Part shown: positions 18,649 through 30,525 of the stretch, piece after piece
How the letters are laid out: each line of letters starts with the position of its first letter
Numbering within the stretch: the stretch's first letter is position 1
Assembly: GCF_019890725.1 (NCBI RefSeq)
Contig: NZ_JAINZZ010000020.1
Location: 61,551-125,550 of the forward strand
Direction: 5' to 3'
DNA: 64,000 nucleotides
From: Actinacidiphila acidipaludis
GTDB taxonomy: Bacteria; Actinomycetota; Actinomycetes; Streptomycetales; Streptomycetaceae
Notes under the pieces: generated by a model
What the model was told of the DNA's origin: nothing
Databases searched by the model: none
Seen by the model: only the letters and a program-made list of their open reading frames with translations
Made by a program: the position numbers and the translations under genes

Positions 18649-20571
18649 GTGTCCGCACCCGTCACAGCGCGCAAGGTCACCGAGCGCGAAGCACGCCAGG
18701 TGGCCGAGGCCGCCAGGGAACAGAACTGGCGCAAGCCCAGCTTCGCCAAGGAACTGTTCCTGGGGCGCTTCCGCCTCGACCTGATCCATCCCTATCCGCA
18801 GCCCGCGCCCGACGCCGTCCAGAAGGGCGAGGCGTTCCTGGCCCGGCTGCGGGAGTTCTGCGAGACCCGCATCGACGGGGCGGTGATCGAGCGCGAGGCC
18901 CGCATCCCCGACGAGACCATCCTCGGCCTGAAGGAACTCGGCGCCTTCGGCATGAAGATCGACGAGGAGTACGGCGGGCTCGGCCTCACCCAGGTGTACT
19001 ACAACAAGGCGCTCGCCCTCGTCGGCTCGGCGAACCCCGCCGTCGGCGCCCTGCTCTCCGCCCATCAGTCGATCGGCGTACCGCAGCCGCTGAAGATGTT
19101 CGGCACCAAGGAACAGAAGGAACGGTTCCTCCCGCGGTGCGCCACCACCGACGTCAGCGCCTTCCTGCTGACCGAACCGGACGTCGGCTCCGATCCGGCC
19201 CGGCTCGCCACCACCGCCGTGCCGGACGGCGACGACTACGTGCTCGACGGCGTGAAGCTGTGGACCACCAACGGCGTCATCGCCGACCTGCTGGTCGTGA
19301 TGGCCCGGGTCCCGGCGTCGGAGGGCCACAAGGGCGGGATCACCGCGTTCGTCGTGGAGGCCGCGTCCGAGGGGATCACCGTCGAGAACCGCAACGCCTT
19401 CATGGGACTGCGCGGCATCGAGAACGGCGTGACCCGCTTCCACCAGGTCCGCGTCCCCGCCGCCAACCGCATCGGCCCCGAGGGCGCCGGCCTGAAGATC
19501 GCCCTGACCACGCTGAACACCGGCCGCCTGTCGCTGCCCGCGGCCTGCGCCGGCGCAGGCAAGTGGTGCCTGAAGATCGCCCGTGAGTGGTCGGCGGCCC
19601 GGGAGCAGTGGGGCAAGCCGATCGCCGAGCACGAGGCGGTAGGCAGCAAGATCTCGTTCATCGCCGCCACCACCTTCGCCCTCGAGGCGGTGCTCGACCT
19701 GTCGTCCCAGATGGCCGACGAGGACCGCAACGACATCCGCATCGAGGCCGCCCTCGCCAAGCTCTACGGCTCGGAGATGGCCTGGCTGATGGCCGACGAG
19801 CTGGTGCAGATCCGCGGCGGCCGCGGCTTCGAGACCGCCGACTCGCTGGCCGCGCGCGGCGAACGGGCCGTTCCGGCCGAGCAGCTGCTGCGCGACCTGC
19901 GGATCAACCGGATCTTCGAGGGCGCCACCGAGATCATGCACCTGCTGATCGCGCGGGAGGCCGTCGACGCCCACCTGTCGGTGGCCGGCGACCTCATCGA
20001 CCCCGACGCCACCCTCGCCGACAAGGCCAGGGCGGGCGCCAAGGCCGGCGGCTTCTACGCCCGCTGGCTGCCCAAGCTGGTCGCGGGTCCCGGGCAGCTG
20101 CCCACCTCCTACGCGGAGTTCGGCGCCCTGGCAGGCCATCTGCGGTACGTCGAGCGCACCGCCCGCAAGCTGGCCCGGAGCACCTTCTACGCCATGTCGC
20201 GCTGGCAGGGAAAGATGGAGCTCAAGCAGAACTTCCTGGCCAGGATCGTGGACATCGGCGCCGAGCTCTTCGCGATGAGCGCGGCCTGCGTCCGCGCCCA
20301 GCACCTGGCGGCCAACAGCGAGCACGGCCCGCAGGCGCGGCGGCTGGCCGACACCTTCTGCCGGCAGTCCAGGATCCGCGTCGACGAGCTGTTCGCGCGG
20401 CTGTGGACCAACACCGACGGGCCCGACCGCGCGCTGGCCAGGTCCGTGCTCAAGGGCGAGGTGAGCTGGCTGGAGGCCGGGATCGTCGACGCCAGCCGCG
20501 AGGGTCCCTGGATCGCCGACGCGACGCCGGGCCCGGCGAACAAGGAGAACGTGCACCGTCCGGTGCACTGA
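18649..20571 (+). CDS. Acyl-CoA dehydrogenase, long (VLCAD-like) form
   Basis: 640-residue flavoprotein catalysing the first step of beta-oxidation. Typical segments: FLLTEPDVGSDPARLATTA near 170, LWTTNG, and INRIFEGATEIMHLL with Glu424 as the likely catalytic base. It is about 240 residues longer than ordinary acyl-CoA dehydrogenases; the helical C-terminal extension (after about 450) is like that of very-long-chain acyl-CoA dehydrogenases. GTG at 18649 follows GGAGGTG. A GACCGGTC palindrome at 18611-18618 in the upstream region could be a TetR-family operator (inference). It stands alone, flanked by hairpins. Confidence 0.9.
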   Translation: MSAPVTARKVTEREARQVAEAAREQNWRKPSFAKELFLGRFRLDLIHPYPQPAPDAVQKGEAFLARLREFCETRIDGAVIEREARIPDETILGLKELGAFGMKIDEEYGGLGLTQVYYNKALALVGSANPAVGALLSAHQSIGVPQPLKMFGTKEQKERFLPRCATTDVSAFLLTEPDVGSDPARLATTAVPDGDDYVLDGVKLWTTNGVIADLLVVMARVPASEGHKGGITAFVVEAASEGITVENRNAFMGLRGIENGVTRFHQVRVPAANRIGPEGAGLKIALTTLNTGRLSLPAACAGAGKWCLKIAREWSAAREQWGKPIAEHEAVGSKISFIAATTFALEAVLDLSSQMADEDRNDIRIEAALAKLYGSEMAWLMADELVQIRGGRGFETADSLAARGERAVPAEQLLRDLRINRIFEGATEIMHLLIAREAVDAHLSVAGDLIDPDATLADKARAGAKAGGFYARWLPKLVAGPGQLPTSYAEFGALAGHLRYVERTARKLARSTFYAMSRWQGKMELKQNFLARIVDIGAELFAMSAACVRAQHLAANSEHGPQARRLADTFCRQSRIRVDELFARLWTNTDGPDRALARSVLKGEVSWLEAGIVDASREGPWIADATPGPANKENVHRPVH

Positions 20572-20612
20572 CCCGCCCAACCGGAGCCCGACCGGTCCGG
20601 AGCGCCGGTGAT

Positions 20613-20649
20613 GCCCGGCGGACCCGCCTTCCGTGGCGGGCCGCCGGGC
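20613..20649 (+). terminator. Hairpin after the acyl-CoA dehydrogenase
   Basis: 15 paired bases (GCCCGGCGG then CCCGCC against GGCGGG then CCGCCGGGC) with one bulged A and loop TTCCGT, 41 nt after the stop. Confidence 0.65.
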
Positions 20650-20802
20650 GTCGCCTCCCCGCCGGAGCCGTCCTCCGGCCGTCCCCGGCCGTCCCCGGCC
20701 GACGCCCGCCGTCCCCGCAGTTCCGGCACCCCGTGGCCCCCGGCGGGCCCCGGGCAGCCGCCCCTTGCTCCGCCGCCCCGCCCGGCAGGACAGAATGACT
20801 CC

Positions 20803-22053
20803 ATGACCGACGCACTCGCAGACCCCCACTACCGACCGTTCGCCGTTCCCGAGCCCGGCACCCCCCGGGAGATCGTGATCCTCGGCTCGACGGGCTCGGT
20901 CGGCACCCAGGCGATCGACGTCGTGCTGCGCAACCCCGACCGCTTCCGGGTCGTGGCGCTCGCGGCGGCCGGCGGCCGGGCGGAGCTGCTCGCCGAGCAG
21001 GCGCACCGGCTGGGGGTGCGCACGGTGGCCGTGGCCGACGAGACCGCGGTGCCCGCGCTGCGCGAGGCACTGGCGGCGCACCACGGCGCCGGGGCGGCGC
21101 TGCCGGAGATCCTCGCCGGCCCCGACGCGGCCGCCGAGGCGGCCCGGATGCCGTGCCACTCGGTGCTCAACGGCATCACCGGTTCCATCGGCCTGCGCCC
21201 GACGCTGGCGGCGCTGGAGGCCGGGCGGGTGCTGATCCTGGCGAACAAGGAGTCGCTGATCGTCGGCGGCCCGCTGGTGAAGGCGATCGCGCGGCCCGGA
21301 CAGATCGTGCCGGTCGACTCCGAGCACTCTGCGCTGTTCCAGGCGATGCTCGGCGGCGCCCGCTCCGAGGTCCGCAAGCTGATCGTGACGGCGTCCGGCG
21401 GCCCGTTCCGCGGCCGGACCCGCGCCGAGATGGCGGATGTCACCCCGGCCGAGGCCATGGCCCACCCCACCTGGGACATGGGCCCGGTGATCACCATCAA
21501 CTCGGCCAACCTGGTGAACAAGGGCCTGGAGGTGATCGAGGCCCATCTGCTCTACGACATCCCGTTCGACCGGATCGAGGTCGTCGTCCACCCGCAGTCC
21601 TACGTTCACTCGATGGTGGAGTTCACCGACGGATCGACGCTGGCCCAGGCCAGCCCGCCCGACATGCGGATGCCGATCGCGCTGGGGCTCGGCTGGCCGG
21701 AGCGGGTGCCGGACGCCGCCCCGGCGTTCGACTGGTCGAAGGCCGCCACCTGGGAGTTCTTCCCGCTGGACGAGGACGCGTTCCCGTCGGTCGCACTCGC
21801 CCGGCACGTCGGCACCCTGGGCAGCACGGCCCCGGCGGTGTTCAATGCCGCAAACGAGGAATGCGTGGAGGCCTTCCGCGCCGGCCGGCTGTCGTTCACG
21901 GGCATCATGGACACCGTCGCCCGCGTCGTCGAGGAACACGGCACTCCCGCACCGGGAACTCGGCTGACGGTCGAGAACGTCCTCGAAGCGGAGGCATGGG
22001 CCCGCGCCAGGGCCCGCGAACTGGCACAGGCATCGGAGGAAGCGCGCGTATGA
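20803..22053 (+). CDS. dxr: 1-deoxy-D-xylulose-5-phosphate reductoisomerase
   Basis: 416 residues. Second step of the MEP isoprenoid pathway: DXP to MEP with NADPH. N-terminal NADPH-binding [14 protein letters not shown], metal/substrate region [11 protein letters not shown], and C-terminal [13 protein letters not shown] are all present. ATG at 20803 gives the usual length; the frame is open upstream but Pro-rich. It overlaps rseP by ATGA (22050-22053), and ispG, a later MEP-pathway gene, follows, so this is the isoprenoid/site-2-protease operon. Confidence 0.95.
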   Translation: MTDALADPHYRPFAVPEPGTPREIVILGSTGSVGTQAIDVVLRNPDRFRVVALAAAGGRAELLAEQAHRLGVRTVAVADETAVPALREALAAHHGAGAALPEILAGPDAAAEAARMPCHSVLNGITGSIGLRPTLAALEAGRVLILANKESLIVGGPLVKAIARPGQIVPVDSEHSALFQAMLGGARSEVRKLIVTASGGPFRGRTRAEMADVTPAEAMAHPTWDMGPVITINSANLVNKGLEVIEAHLLYDIPFDRIEVVVHPQSYVHSMVEFTDGSTLAQASPPDMRMPIALGLGWPERVPDAAPAFDWSKAATWEFFPLDEDAFPSVALARHVGTLGSTAPAVFNAANEECVEAFRAGRLSFTGIMDTVARVVEEHGTPAPGTRLTVENVLEAEAWARARARELAQASEEARV

Positions 22054-23366
22054 CGGCTCTCATGACGGTCCTCGGCATAGTCGTCTTCGTCGTGGGCCTG
22101 ATGGTCTCCATCGCCTGGCACGAGCTCGGCCACCTCTCGACGGCCAAGATGTTCAAGATCCGCGTGCCGCAGTACATGGTCGGCTTCGGCCCCACGCTGT
22201 GGTCGCGGAAGAAGGGCGACACCGAGTACGGCTTCAAGGCCATCCCGCTCGGCGGCTACATCCGCATGATCGGCATGTTCCCGCCCGGCGAGGACGGCCG
22301 GATCACCGCGCGCTCCACCTCCCCGTGGCGCAGCATGATCGAGGACGCCCGGTCCGCCGCGTTCGAGGAGCTGCAGCCGGGCGACGAGAACCGGCTGTTC
22401 TACACGCGCAAGCCGTGGAAGCGCGTCATCGTGATGTTCGCCGGGCCGTTCATGAACCTGATCCTGGCGGTCGCGCTGTTCCTCGGCGTCTTCATGGGCT
22501 TCGGCGTGAACACCAACACCACGGTGATCGGCCAGGTCAGCGACTGCGTGATCTCGCAGGCCGACACCTCCAAGCGGGACCCGGCCAACCCCTGCACCGC
22601 CAAGGACCCGGTCGCGCCCGCCAAGACCGCCGGTTTCCAGGCCGGCGACAAGTTCCTGTCCTTCGACGGCCGCCCGGTCAAGAACTGGGCGGAGCTCTCC
22701 GAGGACATCCGCACCGGCGCCGGCCCGGCCACCGTCGTCGTGGAACGCGACGGCAAGCAGGTCACCCTGCACCCGACGATCACCACCAACGTCGTGGCCA
22801 AGACCGACAGCCAGGGCAACTACCTCGACGGCACGGTGAAGGCCGGCTTCCTCGGCTTCTCGCCCGCCTCCCACATCGAGCAGCTCGGCTTCGGCGCCTC
22901 GGTCGACCACATGGGGGACATGGCGCGGCAGGGCGTCAGCTCGCTGGTCAGCCTGCCCAAGCGGATCCCGGACCTGTGGAACGCCGCGTTCAACGGCGCC
23001 CCGCGCAAGGCGGACTCGCCGATGGGCGTGGTCGGCGCGGCCCGCGTCGGAGGCGAGGTGTTCGCGCTCAAGGAGCCGGCCATCGACCGCATCATGACGA
23101 TGGTCCTGCTCGTCGCGGGCTTCAACCTGTCGCTGTTCCTGTTCAACATGCTGCCGCTGCTGCCGCTCGACGGCGGCCACATCGCCGGCGCCCTGTGGGA
23201 GTCGCTCCGCCGGCACACCGCGCGGGTCTTCCGCAAGCCCGACCCCGGGCCCTTCGACGTGGCCAAGCTGATGCCGGTCGCCTATGTCGTGGCGGGCATC
23301 TTCGTGTCCTTCACGTTGCTGGTCCTGATCGCGGACGTCGTCAACCCGGTCAAACTGAGTTCCTGA
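22050..23366 (+). CDS. rseP: Site-2 zinc metalloprotease (RseP/RasP family)
   Basis: 438 residues. Intramembrane protease: active-site HELGH (His24, Glu25, His28) in the first transmembrane helix and the second metal motif [13 protein letters not shown] near residue 370. A PDZ domain lies in between (around [16 protein letters not shown]), preceded by a short Cys-containing loop (SDCVISQ, NPCTAKD). In related bacteria these proteases cleave anti-sigma factors or remnant signal peptides; the target here is unknown. Translationally coupled to dxr. Confidence 0.92.
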   Translation: MTALMTVLGIVVFVVGLMVSIAWHELGHLSTAKMFKIRVPQYMVGFGPTLWSRKKGDTEYGFKAIPLGGYIRMIGMFPPGEDGRITARSTSPWRSMIEDARSAAFEELQPGDENRLFYTRKPWKRVIVMFAGPFMNLILAVALFLGVFMGFGVNTNTTVIGQVSDCVISQADTSKRDPANPCTAKDPVAPAKTAGFQAGDKFLSFDGRPVKNWAELSEDIRTGAGPATVVVERDGKQVTLHPTITTNVVAKTDSQGNYLDGTVKAGFLGFSPASHIEQLGFGASVDHMGDMARQGVSSLVSLPKRIPDLWNAAFNGAPRKADSPMGVVGAARVGGEVFALKEPAIDRIMTMVLLVAGFNLSLFLFNMLPLLPLDGGHIAGALWESLRRHTARVFRKPDPGPFDVAKLMPVAYVVAGIFVSFTLLVLIADVVNPVKLSS

Positions 23367-23466
23367 TCTCCGAGCCGAGTGAGAGTCGTGGGCCGGGTGC
23401 CGTAATCTCGATGCCGGAGCCCGCCCACGACGGGACCTCGATCCACAGCTTGGGGATGCCACGCAA

Positions 23467-24621
23467 ATGACCGCGATTTCGCTCGGTATGCCGGATGTTC
23501 CGACCCGACTCGCCGACCGCCGCAAAAGCCGTCAGATCCAGGTGGGAAGCGTCGCAGTGGGCGGCGACGCACCCGTCTCCGTCCAGTCGATGACCACCAC
23601 CCGGACCTCCGACATCGGCGCCACGCTGCAGCAGATCGCCGAGCTGACGGCCTCCGGCTGCCAGATCGTCCGGGTGGCCTGTCCGACCCAGGACGACGCC
23701 GACGCGCTCGCGACGATCGCCCGCAAGTCCCAGATCCCCGTCATCGCCGACATCCACTTCCAGCCGAAGTACGTCTTCGCGGCCATCGACGCCGGCTGCG
23801 CCGCGGTCCGCGTCAACCCCGGCAACATCAAGCAGTTCGACGACAAGGTCAAGGAGATCGCCAAGGCCGCGTCCGCCGCGGGCGTGCCGATCCGGATCGG
23901 CGTCAACGCGGGCTCGCTGGACCGGCGGCTGCTGGAGAAGTACGGCAAGGCCACCCCCGAGGCGCTCGTGGAATCCGCCCTGTGGGAGGCGTCGCTCTTC
24001 GAGGAGCACGGCTTCCGGGACATCAAGATCTCGGTCAAGCACAACGACCCCGTCGTGATGGTCAACGCCTACCGGCTGCTCGCCCAGAAGTGCGACTACC
24101 CGCTGCACCTCGGCGTCACCGAGGCCGGCCCGGCGTTCCAGGGCACCATCAAGTCCGCGGTCGCCTTCGGCGCGCTGCTCGCCGAGGGCATCGGCGACAC
24201 CATCCGCGTCTCCCTGTCCGCGCCGCCGGCCGAGGAGGTCAAGGTCGGCATCCAGATCCTGGAGTCGCTGAACCTGCGTCAGCGCCGCCTGGAGATCGTC
24301 TCCTGCCCGTCCTGCGGCCGCGCCCAGGTCGACGTCTACAAGCTCGCCGACGAGGTCTCGGCGGGTCTGGAGGGCATGGAGGTGCCGCTGCGCGTCGCGG
24401 TCATGGGCTGCGTCGTCAACGGCCCGGGCGAGGCCCGCGAGGCCGACCTCGGGGTCGCCTCCGGCAACGGCAAGGGCCAGATCTTCGTCAAGGGCGAGGT
24501 CATCAAGACCGTGCCCGAGTCCAAGATCGTGGAGACCCTCATCGAGGAGGCGCTGAAGATCGCCGAGACGATGCAGGCGGACGGCGTGATGTCGGGCGAG
24601 CCGCAGGTGAGCGTCTCCTGA
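23467..24621 (+). CDS. ispG: (E)-4-hydroxy-3-methylbut-2-enyl-diphosphate synthase
   Basis: 384 residues. MEP-pathway enzyme making HMBPP from the cyclic diphosphate. The [4Fe-4S] ligands are visible: Cys280 and Cys283 in SCPSCGR, Cys315 in [11 protein letters not shown], with Glu322 as the fourth ligand. Two-domain bacterial form, normal length. Spaced 100 bp from rseP, so it may have its own promoter. No strong ribosome-binding site precedes the ATG; GGGG lies about 12 nt upstream. Confidence 0.95.
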   Translation: MTAISLGMPDVPTRLADRRKSRQIQVGSVAVGGDAPVSVQSMTTTRTSDIGATLQQIAELTASGCQIVRVACPTQDDADALATIARKSQIPVIADIHFQPKYVFAAIDAGCAAVRVNPGNIKQFDDKVKEIAKAASAAGVPIRIGVNAGSLDRRLLEKYGKATPEALVESALWEASLFEEHGFRDIKISVKHNDPVVMVNAYRLLAQKCDYPLHLGVTEAGPAFQGTIKSAVAFGALLAEGIGDTIRVSLSAPPAEEVKVGIQILESLNLRQRRLEIVSCPSCGRAQVDVYKLADEVSAGLEGMEVPLRVAVMGCVVNGPGEAREADLGVASGNGKGQIFVKGEVIKTVPESKIVETLIEEALKIAETMQADGVMSGEPQVSVS

Positions 24622-24631
24622 CGCCACCGCG

Positions 24632-24668
24632 GCCGGGCCCGCCCGCCGAGAGCGGTGGCGGGCCCGGC
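24632..24668 (+). terminator. Hairpin after ispG
   Basis: Perfect 12-bp stem GCCGGGCCCGCC / GGCGGGCCCGGC with a 13-nt loop, 11 nt after the stop. End of the dxr-rseP-ispG unit. Confidence 0.7.
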
Positions 24669-24790
24669 TCTGCCGGCCGCCGGCCCGTGCGCCCGGGGTT
24701 CACCCGACGGCCACCCCGTACGCCCGTGCGGGGTAAAGTGCGGGGACCATCTATTGCCGTCGCCCGCGGCCCGCACGGTGAGGCGCCTGC

Positions 24791-25636
24791 ATGCTGACCC
24801 ACTCCACTGCCCGAGTCCTCGAACCCGGAGACCTCGACGCGGCGCTGGCCGTCCTCGACCGTGACCCGGTGGCCAACGCCTTCGTGACCTCGCGGGTCAC
24901 CATCGCGGGCCTGGATCCGTGGCGGCTCGGCGGCGAGATGTGGGGCTGGTACTCCGGCGGACGGCTCACCTCGCTGTGCTACGCCGGCGCCAACCTGGTG
25001 CCCATCTGCGCGACGCCCGAGGCCGTGCGGGCCTTCGCCGAGCGCGCCCGCCGGTCCGGCCGCCGCTGCTCGTCCATCGTCGGCCCGGCCGAGGCCACCG
25101 CGGGCCTGTGGGCACACCTGGAGCCCGCCTGGGGCCCGGCCCGCGAGATCCGCGCCCACCAGCCGCTGATGACCACCCGCTCGCTGCCCGCCGACGTCGC
25201 CCCGGACCCGCTGGTGCGCCGGGTCCGGCGGGACGAGATGGACGTGATCATGCCGGCGTGCGTGGCGATGTTCACCGAGGAGGTCGGCGTCTCCCCGCTG
25301 GCCGGCGACGGCGGCCTGCTCTACCAGGCCCGCGTCGCCGAACTGGTCTCCACCGGCCGTGCCTTCGCCCGCATCGAGAACGGCGAGGTGGTCTTCAAGG
25401 CCGAGATCGGCGCGGTCACCCGGCACAGCTGCCAGATCCAGGGCGTGTGGGTGGCCCCCGCCCACCGCGGCCGCGGCCTGTCCGAGACGGGCATGGCGGC
25501 CGTCCTGCACTACGCGCTGCGCGACGTCGCGCCGGTCGTCAGCCTCTACGTCAACGACTTCAACATCCCGGCCCGCGCCGCCTACCGCCGCGTGGGGTTC
25601 GACGAGGTCGGCGCGTTCATGAGCGTGCTGTTCTAG
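24791..25636 (+). CDS. GNAT acetyltransferase with N-terminal DUF4081-like domain
   Basis: 281 residues. The N-terminal half (AALAVLDRDPVANAFVTSRV, WGWYSGGRLTSLCYAGANLVP) matches the actinobacterial arrangement in which a DUF4081-type domain precedes GNAT. The C-terminal half has the acetyl-CoA-binding motif IQGVWVAPAHRGRGLSETGM and the typical YVNDFNIPARAAYRRVGF. GGTGAGG lies upstream of the ATG. Substrate unknown. It stands between ispG and a second GNAT gene. Confidence 0.88.
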   Translation: MLTHSTARVLEPGDLDAALAVLDRDPVANAFVTSRVTIAGLDPWRLGGEMWGWYSGGRLTSLCYAGANLVPICATPEAVRAFAERARRSGRRCSSIVGPAEATAGLWAHLEPAWGPAREIRAHQPLMTTRSLPADVAPDPLVRRVRRDEMDVIMPACVAMFTEEVGVSPLAGDGGLLYQARVAELVSTGRAFARIENGEVVFKAEIGAVTRHSCQIQGVWVAPAHRGRGLSETGMAAVLHYALRDVAPVVSLYVNDFNIPARAAYRRVGFDEVGAFMSVLF

Positions 25637-25741
25637 GGCCGGTCCGACACATGCCGCCTGACCCGCGGCTCCCGGCCGCGGGCGTCCGGATCCCGGGAGC
25701 GTGGCGAGGGCCGGTGGCCCGCACCGGTAAGGTCCCCGGAC

Positions 25742-26305
25742 ATGGAGAACGTGGTGGTCGGCCCGATCGACCTCGCCGTACAGGTCGACGAGGCGCTGGC
25801 CGTGCAGGCCGTCGCCTTCGGGCTGGGCCCCGAAGAGGTCGCCATCCGCCGGCAGATCGTGCTGCGGCACCTGGCCCTGCCCGGGGCCCGGGCGCTCGGG
25901 GCGCACAGCCGCGCCACCGGCCGGCTCGTCGGATTCGTCTACGGCCTGCCCAACGACCGCGCCCACTGGTGGTCCAGCGTCGTCCAGCCGTACCTGCGGC
26001 GGGAGGGCAACGACCACTGGCTCGACGACTCCTTCGTGATCACCGAACTCCACGTGCTGCCCGCCTTCCAGGGACAGGGCGTGGGCCGCCGGCTGATCAC
26101 CGGCATCACCGACACCGCGACCGAGCCGCGCAGCATCCTGTCGGCGATCGACGGCGACAGCCCGGCCCGCCACCTCTACCGGCACCTCGGCTACCGCGAC
26201 CTGGCACGCCCCGTGCACTTCCCGAGCGCCACCCGCCCGTACGCGGTGATGGGCGCGCCGCTGCCGCTGCTGCGGCGCGGCGAGCGGGCGCCCGAGGCGG
26301 GGTGA
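25742..26305 (+). CDS. GNAT-family acetyltransferase
   Basis: 187 residues. Single GNAT domain: [19 protein letters not shown] is the acetyl-CoA-binding motif and [16 protein letters not shown] the C-terminal signature. A -10-like TAAGGT lies 8 nt before the ATG and there is no clear ribosome-binding site, so the mRNA may be leaderless. Substrate unknown. Confidence 0.85.
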   Translation: MENVVVGPIDLAVQVDEALAVQAVAFGLGPEEVAIRRQIVLRHLALPGARALGAHSRATGRLVGFVYGLPNDRAHWWSSVVQPYLRREGNDHWLDDSFVITELHVLPAFQGQGVGRRLITGITDTATEPRSILSAIDGDSPARHLYRHLGYRDLARPVHFPSATRPYAVMGAPLPLLRRGERAPEAG

Positions 26306-26402
26306 CCCCGGGGGACGAGCCGGGATAACCGGTACGGACCGGCACGGTCCGGCCGGTATTCTCGCCGGACCTCAGCACCCCTCAGGAACACCGGAGGCCG
26401 CC

Positions 26403-28085
<1,683 letters not shown>

Positions 28086-28162
28086 CGTGTCGTCAGGTCC
28101 TTCGGAGGGGCGGGCCGCCGCGGTACGTCAAGTGATCTCCGTTGCGGGGCCGTTCACGAGCG

Positions 28163-28195
28163 GGGTGCGCGGTGCCGGCCGGGCGCCGCGCACCC
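28163..28195. terminator. Bidirectional hairpin between convergent proS and kinase gene
   Basis: 14-bp stem with one G-T wobble (GGGTGCGCGGTGCC against GGCGCCGCGCACCC), loop GGCCG. Placed in the 144-bp gap between convergent stops. Confidence 0.65.
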
Positions 28196-28229
28196 TGGCG
28201 CGCGGGAAGGCCGCAGGCGCCGCCGGGCC

Positions 28230-29174
28230 TCACAGCCAGCTCGCGAACTCCAGCAGCAACTGGCCGTCCTCCTGGCCGTCGACGGACAGGTACCAGACGC
28301 CGGCCTCCACCGACCGGAACAGCGCCCAGCCGCGCAGCCGTTCGGGGTCGACGTCCAGCGCCGACGCCAGCGCGGCGACCCGCCGCCGGGCCGCGGACCG
28401 CGGACCAGGCTGTGCGGCCAGCGTCGCCAGCCGGTCGCGCGCCAGCCACGCCAGGTCGTAGGCCCGCTCGCCCACCAGCGGCTTGGGGTCGATCGCCAGC
28501 CAGGCCATCCGCTCACCGGCCAGCACGTTGCCGTGGTGGTAGTCGCCGTGCAGCAGGAACTCCTCCGAGGCGCCGGCCAGCAGCTCGTCGCGCAGCGCCA
28601 GCGCCTCGTCGATCAGCGGCCTGGCGTCCGCCGCCCACTCCTGTTCGCGGCGCTCCCGCAGCGTCCCGGCGAGGAACGCGGTGTGGTCCGCGACGGAGGT
28701 GAAGGGGTGCGCGTCGGCCGGGGGCACCCAGAGCCGCTGCAGCAGGGCCTCGGCCTCCAGCATGGCCCGCGGCTCGGCGAGCGAGCGCAGCGAGACGTCG
28801 GCCTGCAGGCGCTCCAGCAGCAGCACGCCCTCCGGGGCGTCGGCCCGCAGCAGCCGCACCGCGCCCCGGCCCTCCCAGTGGGCGAGGGCCGCGTGCTCCT
28901 GGGCGGTCTCCCGGGTGATCATGCCGACCTTGAGCACCGCGGGCGTGCCGTCCTCGGTCCTGACCAGAACGATCATGCTGATCTGGCCGCCCGCCGCGAA
29001 GACCCGCTCGGGCGTCAGCCGCCAGCGGTCGAGGTAGCCGGCGACCCTGCCGGGCAGCTCCGCCAGCCACACGCGTCCGGCGTCGCCCTCCCAGGCCGCC
29101 ACGGTCCGGGCGAGCCGCTCCGGCGGTGCCAGCTCCACGTGTTCCGGCCCGCCGCCGTCCGCCCCTGAGCCCAT
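28230..29174 (-). CDS. APH-family kinase (aminoglycoside/hydroxyurea phosphotransferase-like)
   Basis: 314 residues. Kinase-like fold of the aminoglycoside phosphotransferase group: nucleotide-binding Lys in PAVLKVGM, catalytic loop FLLHGDYHHGNVLAG (Asp in HGD) and metal-binding Asp in LAIDPKPLVGERAYDLAW. The DPKPLVGERAYD form matches the streptomycin 6-kinase / hydroxyurea-kinase subgroup. It may give resistance to an antibiotic or phosphorylate a small metabolite; the sequence does not decide. No antibiotic biosynthesis genes are adjacent. Confidence 0.82.
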   Translation of the reverse strand: MGSGADGGGPEHVELAPPERLARTVAAWEGDAGRVWLAELPGRVAGYLDRWRLTPERVFAAGGQISMIVLVRTEDGTPAVLKVGMITRETAQEHAALAHWEGRGAVRLLRADAPEGVLLLERLQADVSLRSLAEPRAMLEAEALLQRLWVPPADAHPFTSVADHTAFLAGTLRERREQEWAADARPLIDEALALRDELLAGASEEFLLHGDYHHGNVLAGERMAWLAIDPKPLVGERAYDLAWLARDRLATLAAQPGPRSAARRRVAALASALDVDPERLRGWALFRSVEAGVWYLSVDGQEDGQLLLEFASWL

Positions 29175-29261
29175 TGCCTCGCGTTCCCTCCGTGTGTGCG
29201 CCGGTGGCGGTGCGCCGCGCTCAGCAGTGCTCGACGGTGTCCCGACGGCGTTCCGTACTGC

Positions 29262-29750
29262 TCAGGCGCGCTCAGCCAACCCCGGGAAGGCTACGCTCTC
29301 GCCGCTCCAGCGGACGGCGCGCACCGCCGCCTGACGCAGCGCGGCCGCCGCGTCACGTCGCAGACCGCCCGTCGCGGCCCGCACCAGATCGCCGTAGGCG
29401 CCCGCGACACGGTCCTCCAGGTAGGCGGCCAGGCGGACGGCCGCGGCCGGGTCGTCCACCGGGAACGGCAGCCGGTAGCCCGCCGCCGCGGCCACCGGCA
29501 CACCGCCGAGGTCGGTGACCGTGCGGACCAGGGCGTCGCGGGCCGCGCGGTGCGCGTCGTAGGCCTGCCGCGCCTCCGCCTGGCGGGCCGCGGCTGCCTG
29601 GCCGACCTGGCCGCCCACCACGCCGTAGCCGTAGACGGCCGCCTGCTCCGCGGCGAGGGCCGCCTGGACGGCGGGCAGGGCCGGGGCGGCGGCCCCGCCG
29701 GGCGACCGGCTCGGGCCGCTCTTCGGGCTGGGGCTGGTGGTACCGCTCAT
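29262..29750 (-). CDS. Ferritin-like DUF4439 protein
   Basis: 162 residues, Ala-rich helical bundle. AALAAEQAAVYGYGVVG with the Glu and Tyr, and a later AAYLEDRVAGAYGDLV, match the ferritin-like DUF4439 family of actinobacteria. The ATG at 29750 overlaps the stop of the lipoprotein gene (ATGA), so the two products are coupled. Metal binding is likely by family but the ligands were not verified. Confidence 0.8.
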   Translation of the reverse strand: MSGTTSPSPKSGPSRSPGGAAAPALPAVQAALAAEQAAVYGYGVVGGQVGQAAAARQAEARQAYDAHRAARDALVRTVTDLGGVPVAAAAGYRLPFPVDDPAAAVRLAAYLEDRVAGAYGDLVRAATGGLRRDAAAALRQAAVRAVRWSGESVAFPGLAERA

Positions 29751-30391
29751 GCCGTGTGCGCTCCCGGGCTCAGCAGGACGACGTGCGCGGCGCCGGCCGC
29801 CGCGACGGAGGCCATCAGCCGGGCGAGCTCGCCCGGCACGGTCAGCAGGGCCGCGGCCCTGCGGTCGGCCAGCGTCCGCTCGGCGGCGGCGAGCGCGGCG
29901 AGCGCCGCGGCGGGCGTGGGCGCGGCCGGAGAGGCCGTCGACGGAGAGGTGGAGGCCGGAGAGGTGGCGGCCGGAGAGGTCGCGGACGGGGAGGTCGCGG
30001 ACGGGGAGGCTGTCGAGCTCCCGGGGGGCGGGGTGCTGCCGGGCGGCGCGGTCGACGGCTTCCCCTGACCGGCCGGCGTACCGGGGGTGCCCGCCGCGGA
30101 TCCGGCCGCTGCGGGTGCCCGGCCTCCGAACGCGGTGACGTGCAGGGCCACTTGGGCCCGCAGCGGGGTCAGCCGCCCGGCGAGCTGAGGGTGTGCGGCG
30201 AGCGCCGCGTCGTACTGTCCCAGCAGGGTCAGGCTGTCGAGCGCCGCGCGGGCGCGCTCGGCGGTGCCGGGCGCGGGCTTCGCTGCGCCGGCGGAACGCC
30301 CGGATCCGCTCCCCGAACACCCGCTCACGGCCCCGACGGCCGCCACGCCCATCACGCCGCGCCTGCTCACAAGCGCCATCCGGGGGATCAT
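29747..30391 (-). CDS. Putative lipoprotein with Thr-Ser-Pro-Ala repeat linker
   Basis: 214 residues. Signal peptide SRRGVMGVAAVGAVSGCSG with Cys25 as a likely lipid attachment site. A helical segment is followed by a low-complexity linker in which the unit TSPxA/S is repeated (about 115-145), then a second helical, Ala-rich segment (AALAALAAAERTLADRRAAAL). The repeat suggests an extended spacer through the cell wall. Coupled by ATGA to the DUF4439 gene; probably an extracytoplasmic pair of unknown function. Confidence 0.75.
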   Translation of the reverse strand: MIPRMALVSRRGVMGVAAVGAVSGCSGSGSGRSAGAAKPAPGTAERARAALDSLTLLGQYDAALAAHPQLAGRLTPLRAQVALHVTAFGGRAPAAAGSAAGTPGTPAGQGKPSTAPPGSTPPPGSSTASPSATSPSATSPAATSPASTSPSTASPAAPTPAAALAALAAAERTLADRRAAALLTVPGELARLMASVAAAGAAHVVLLSPGAHTA

Positions 30392-30525
30392 GCGGGGATT
30401 CTACGGGTGCGCAGCACCCTGCGTTTCCATGGCGGCCGGGCGAAACGGAGCAGGGAACTCAGGTAGCCTTGTGCGTACACGCGACCTTCCATGACAACAG
30501 CAGACGCGGCCGAGGAGTCACCCGG

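Noticed and set aside
16936..21939. A 1667-codon open frame on the minus strand
   Set aside because: Opposite strand of pucR-adjacent dehydrogenase, acyl-CoA dehydrogenase and dxr, all of which have intact family motifs; the frame is Gly/Arg/His-rich and results from extreme GC content.
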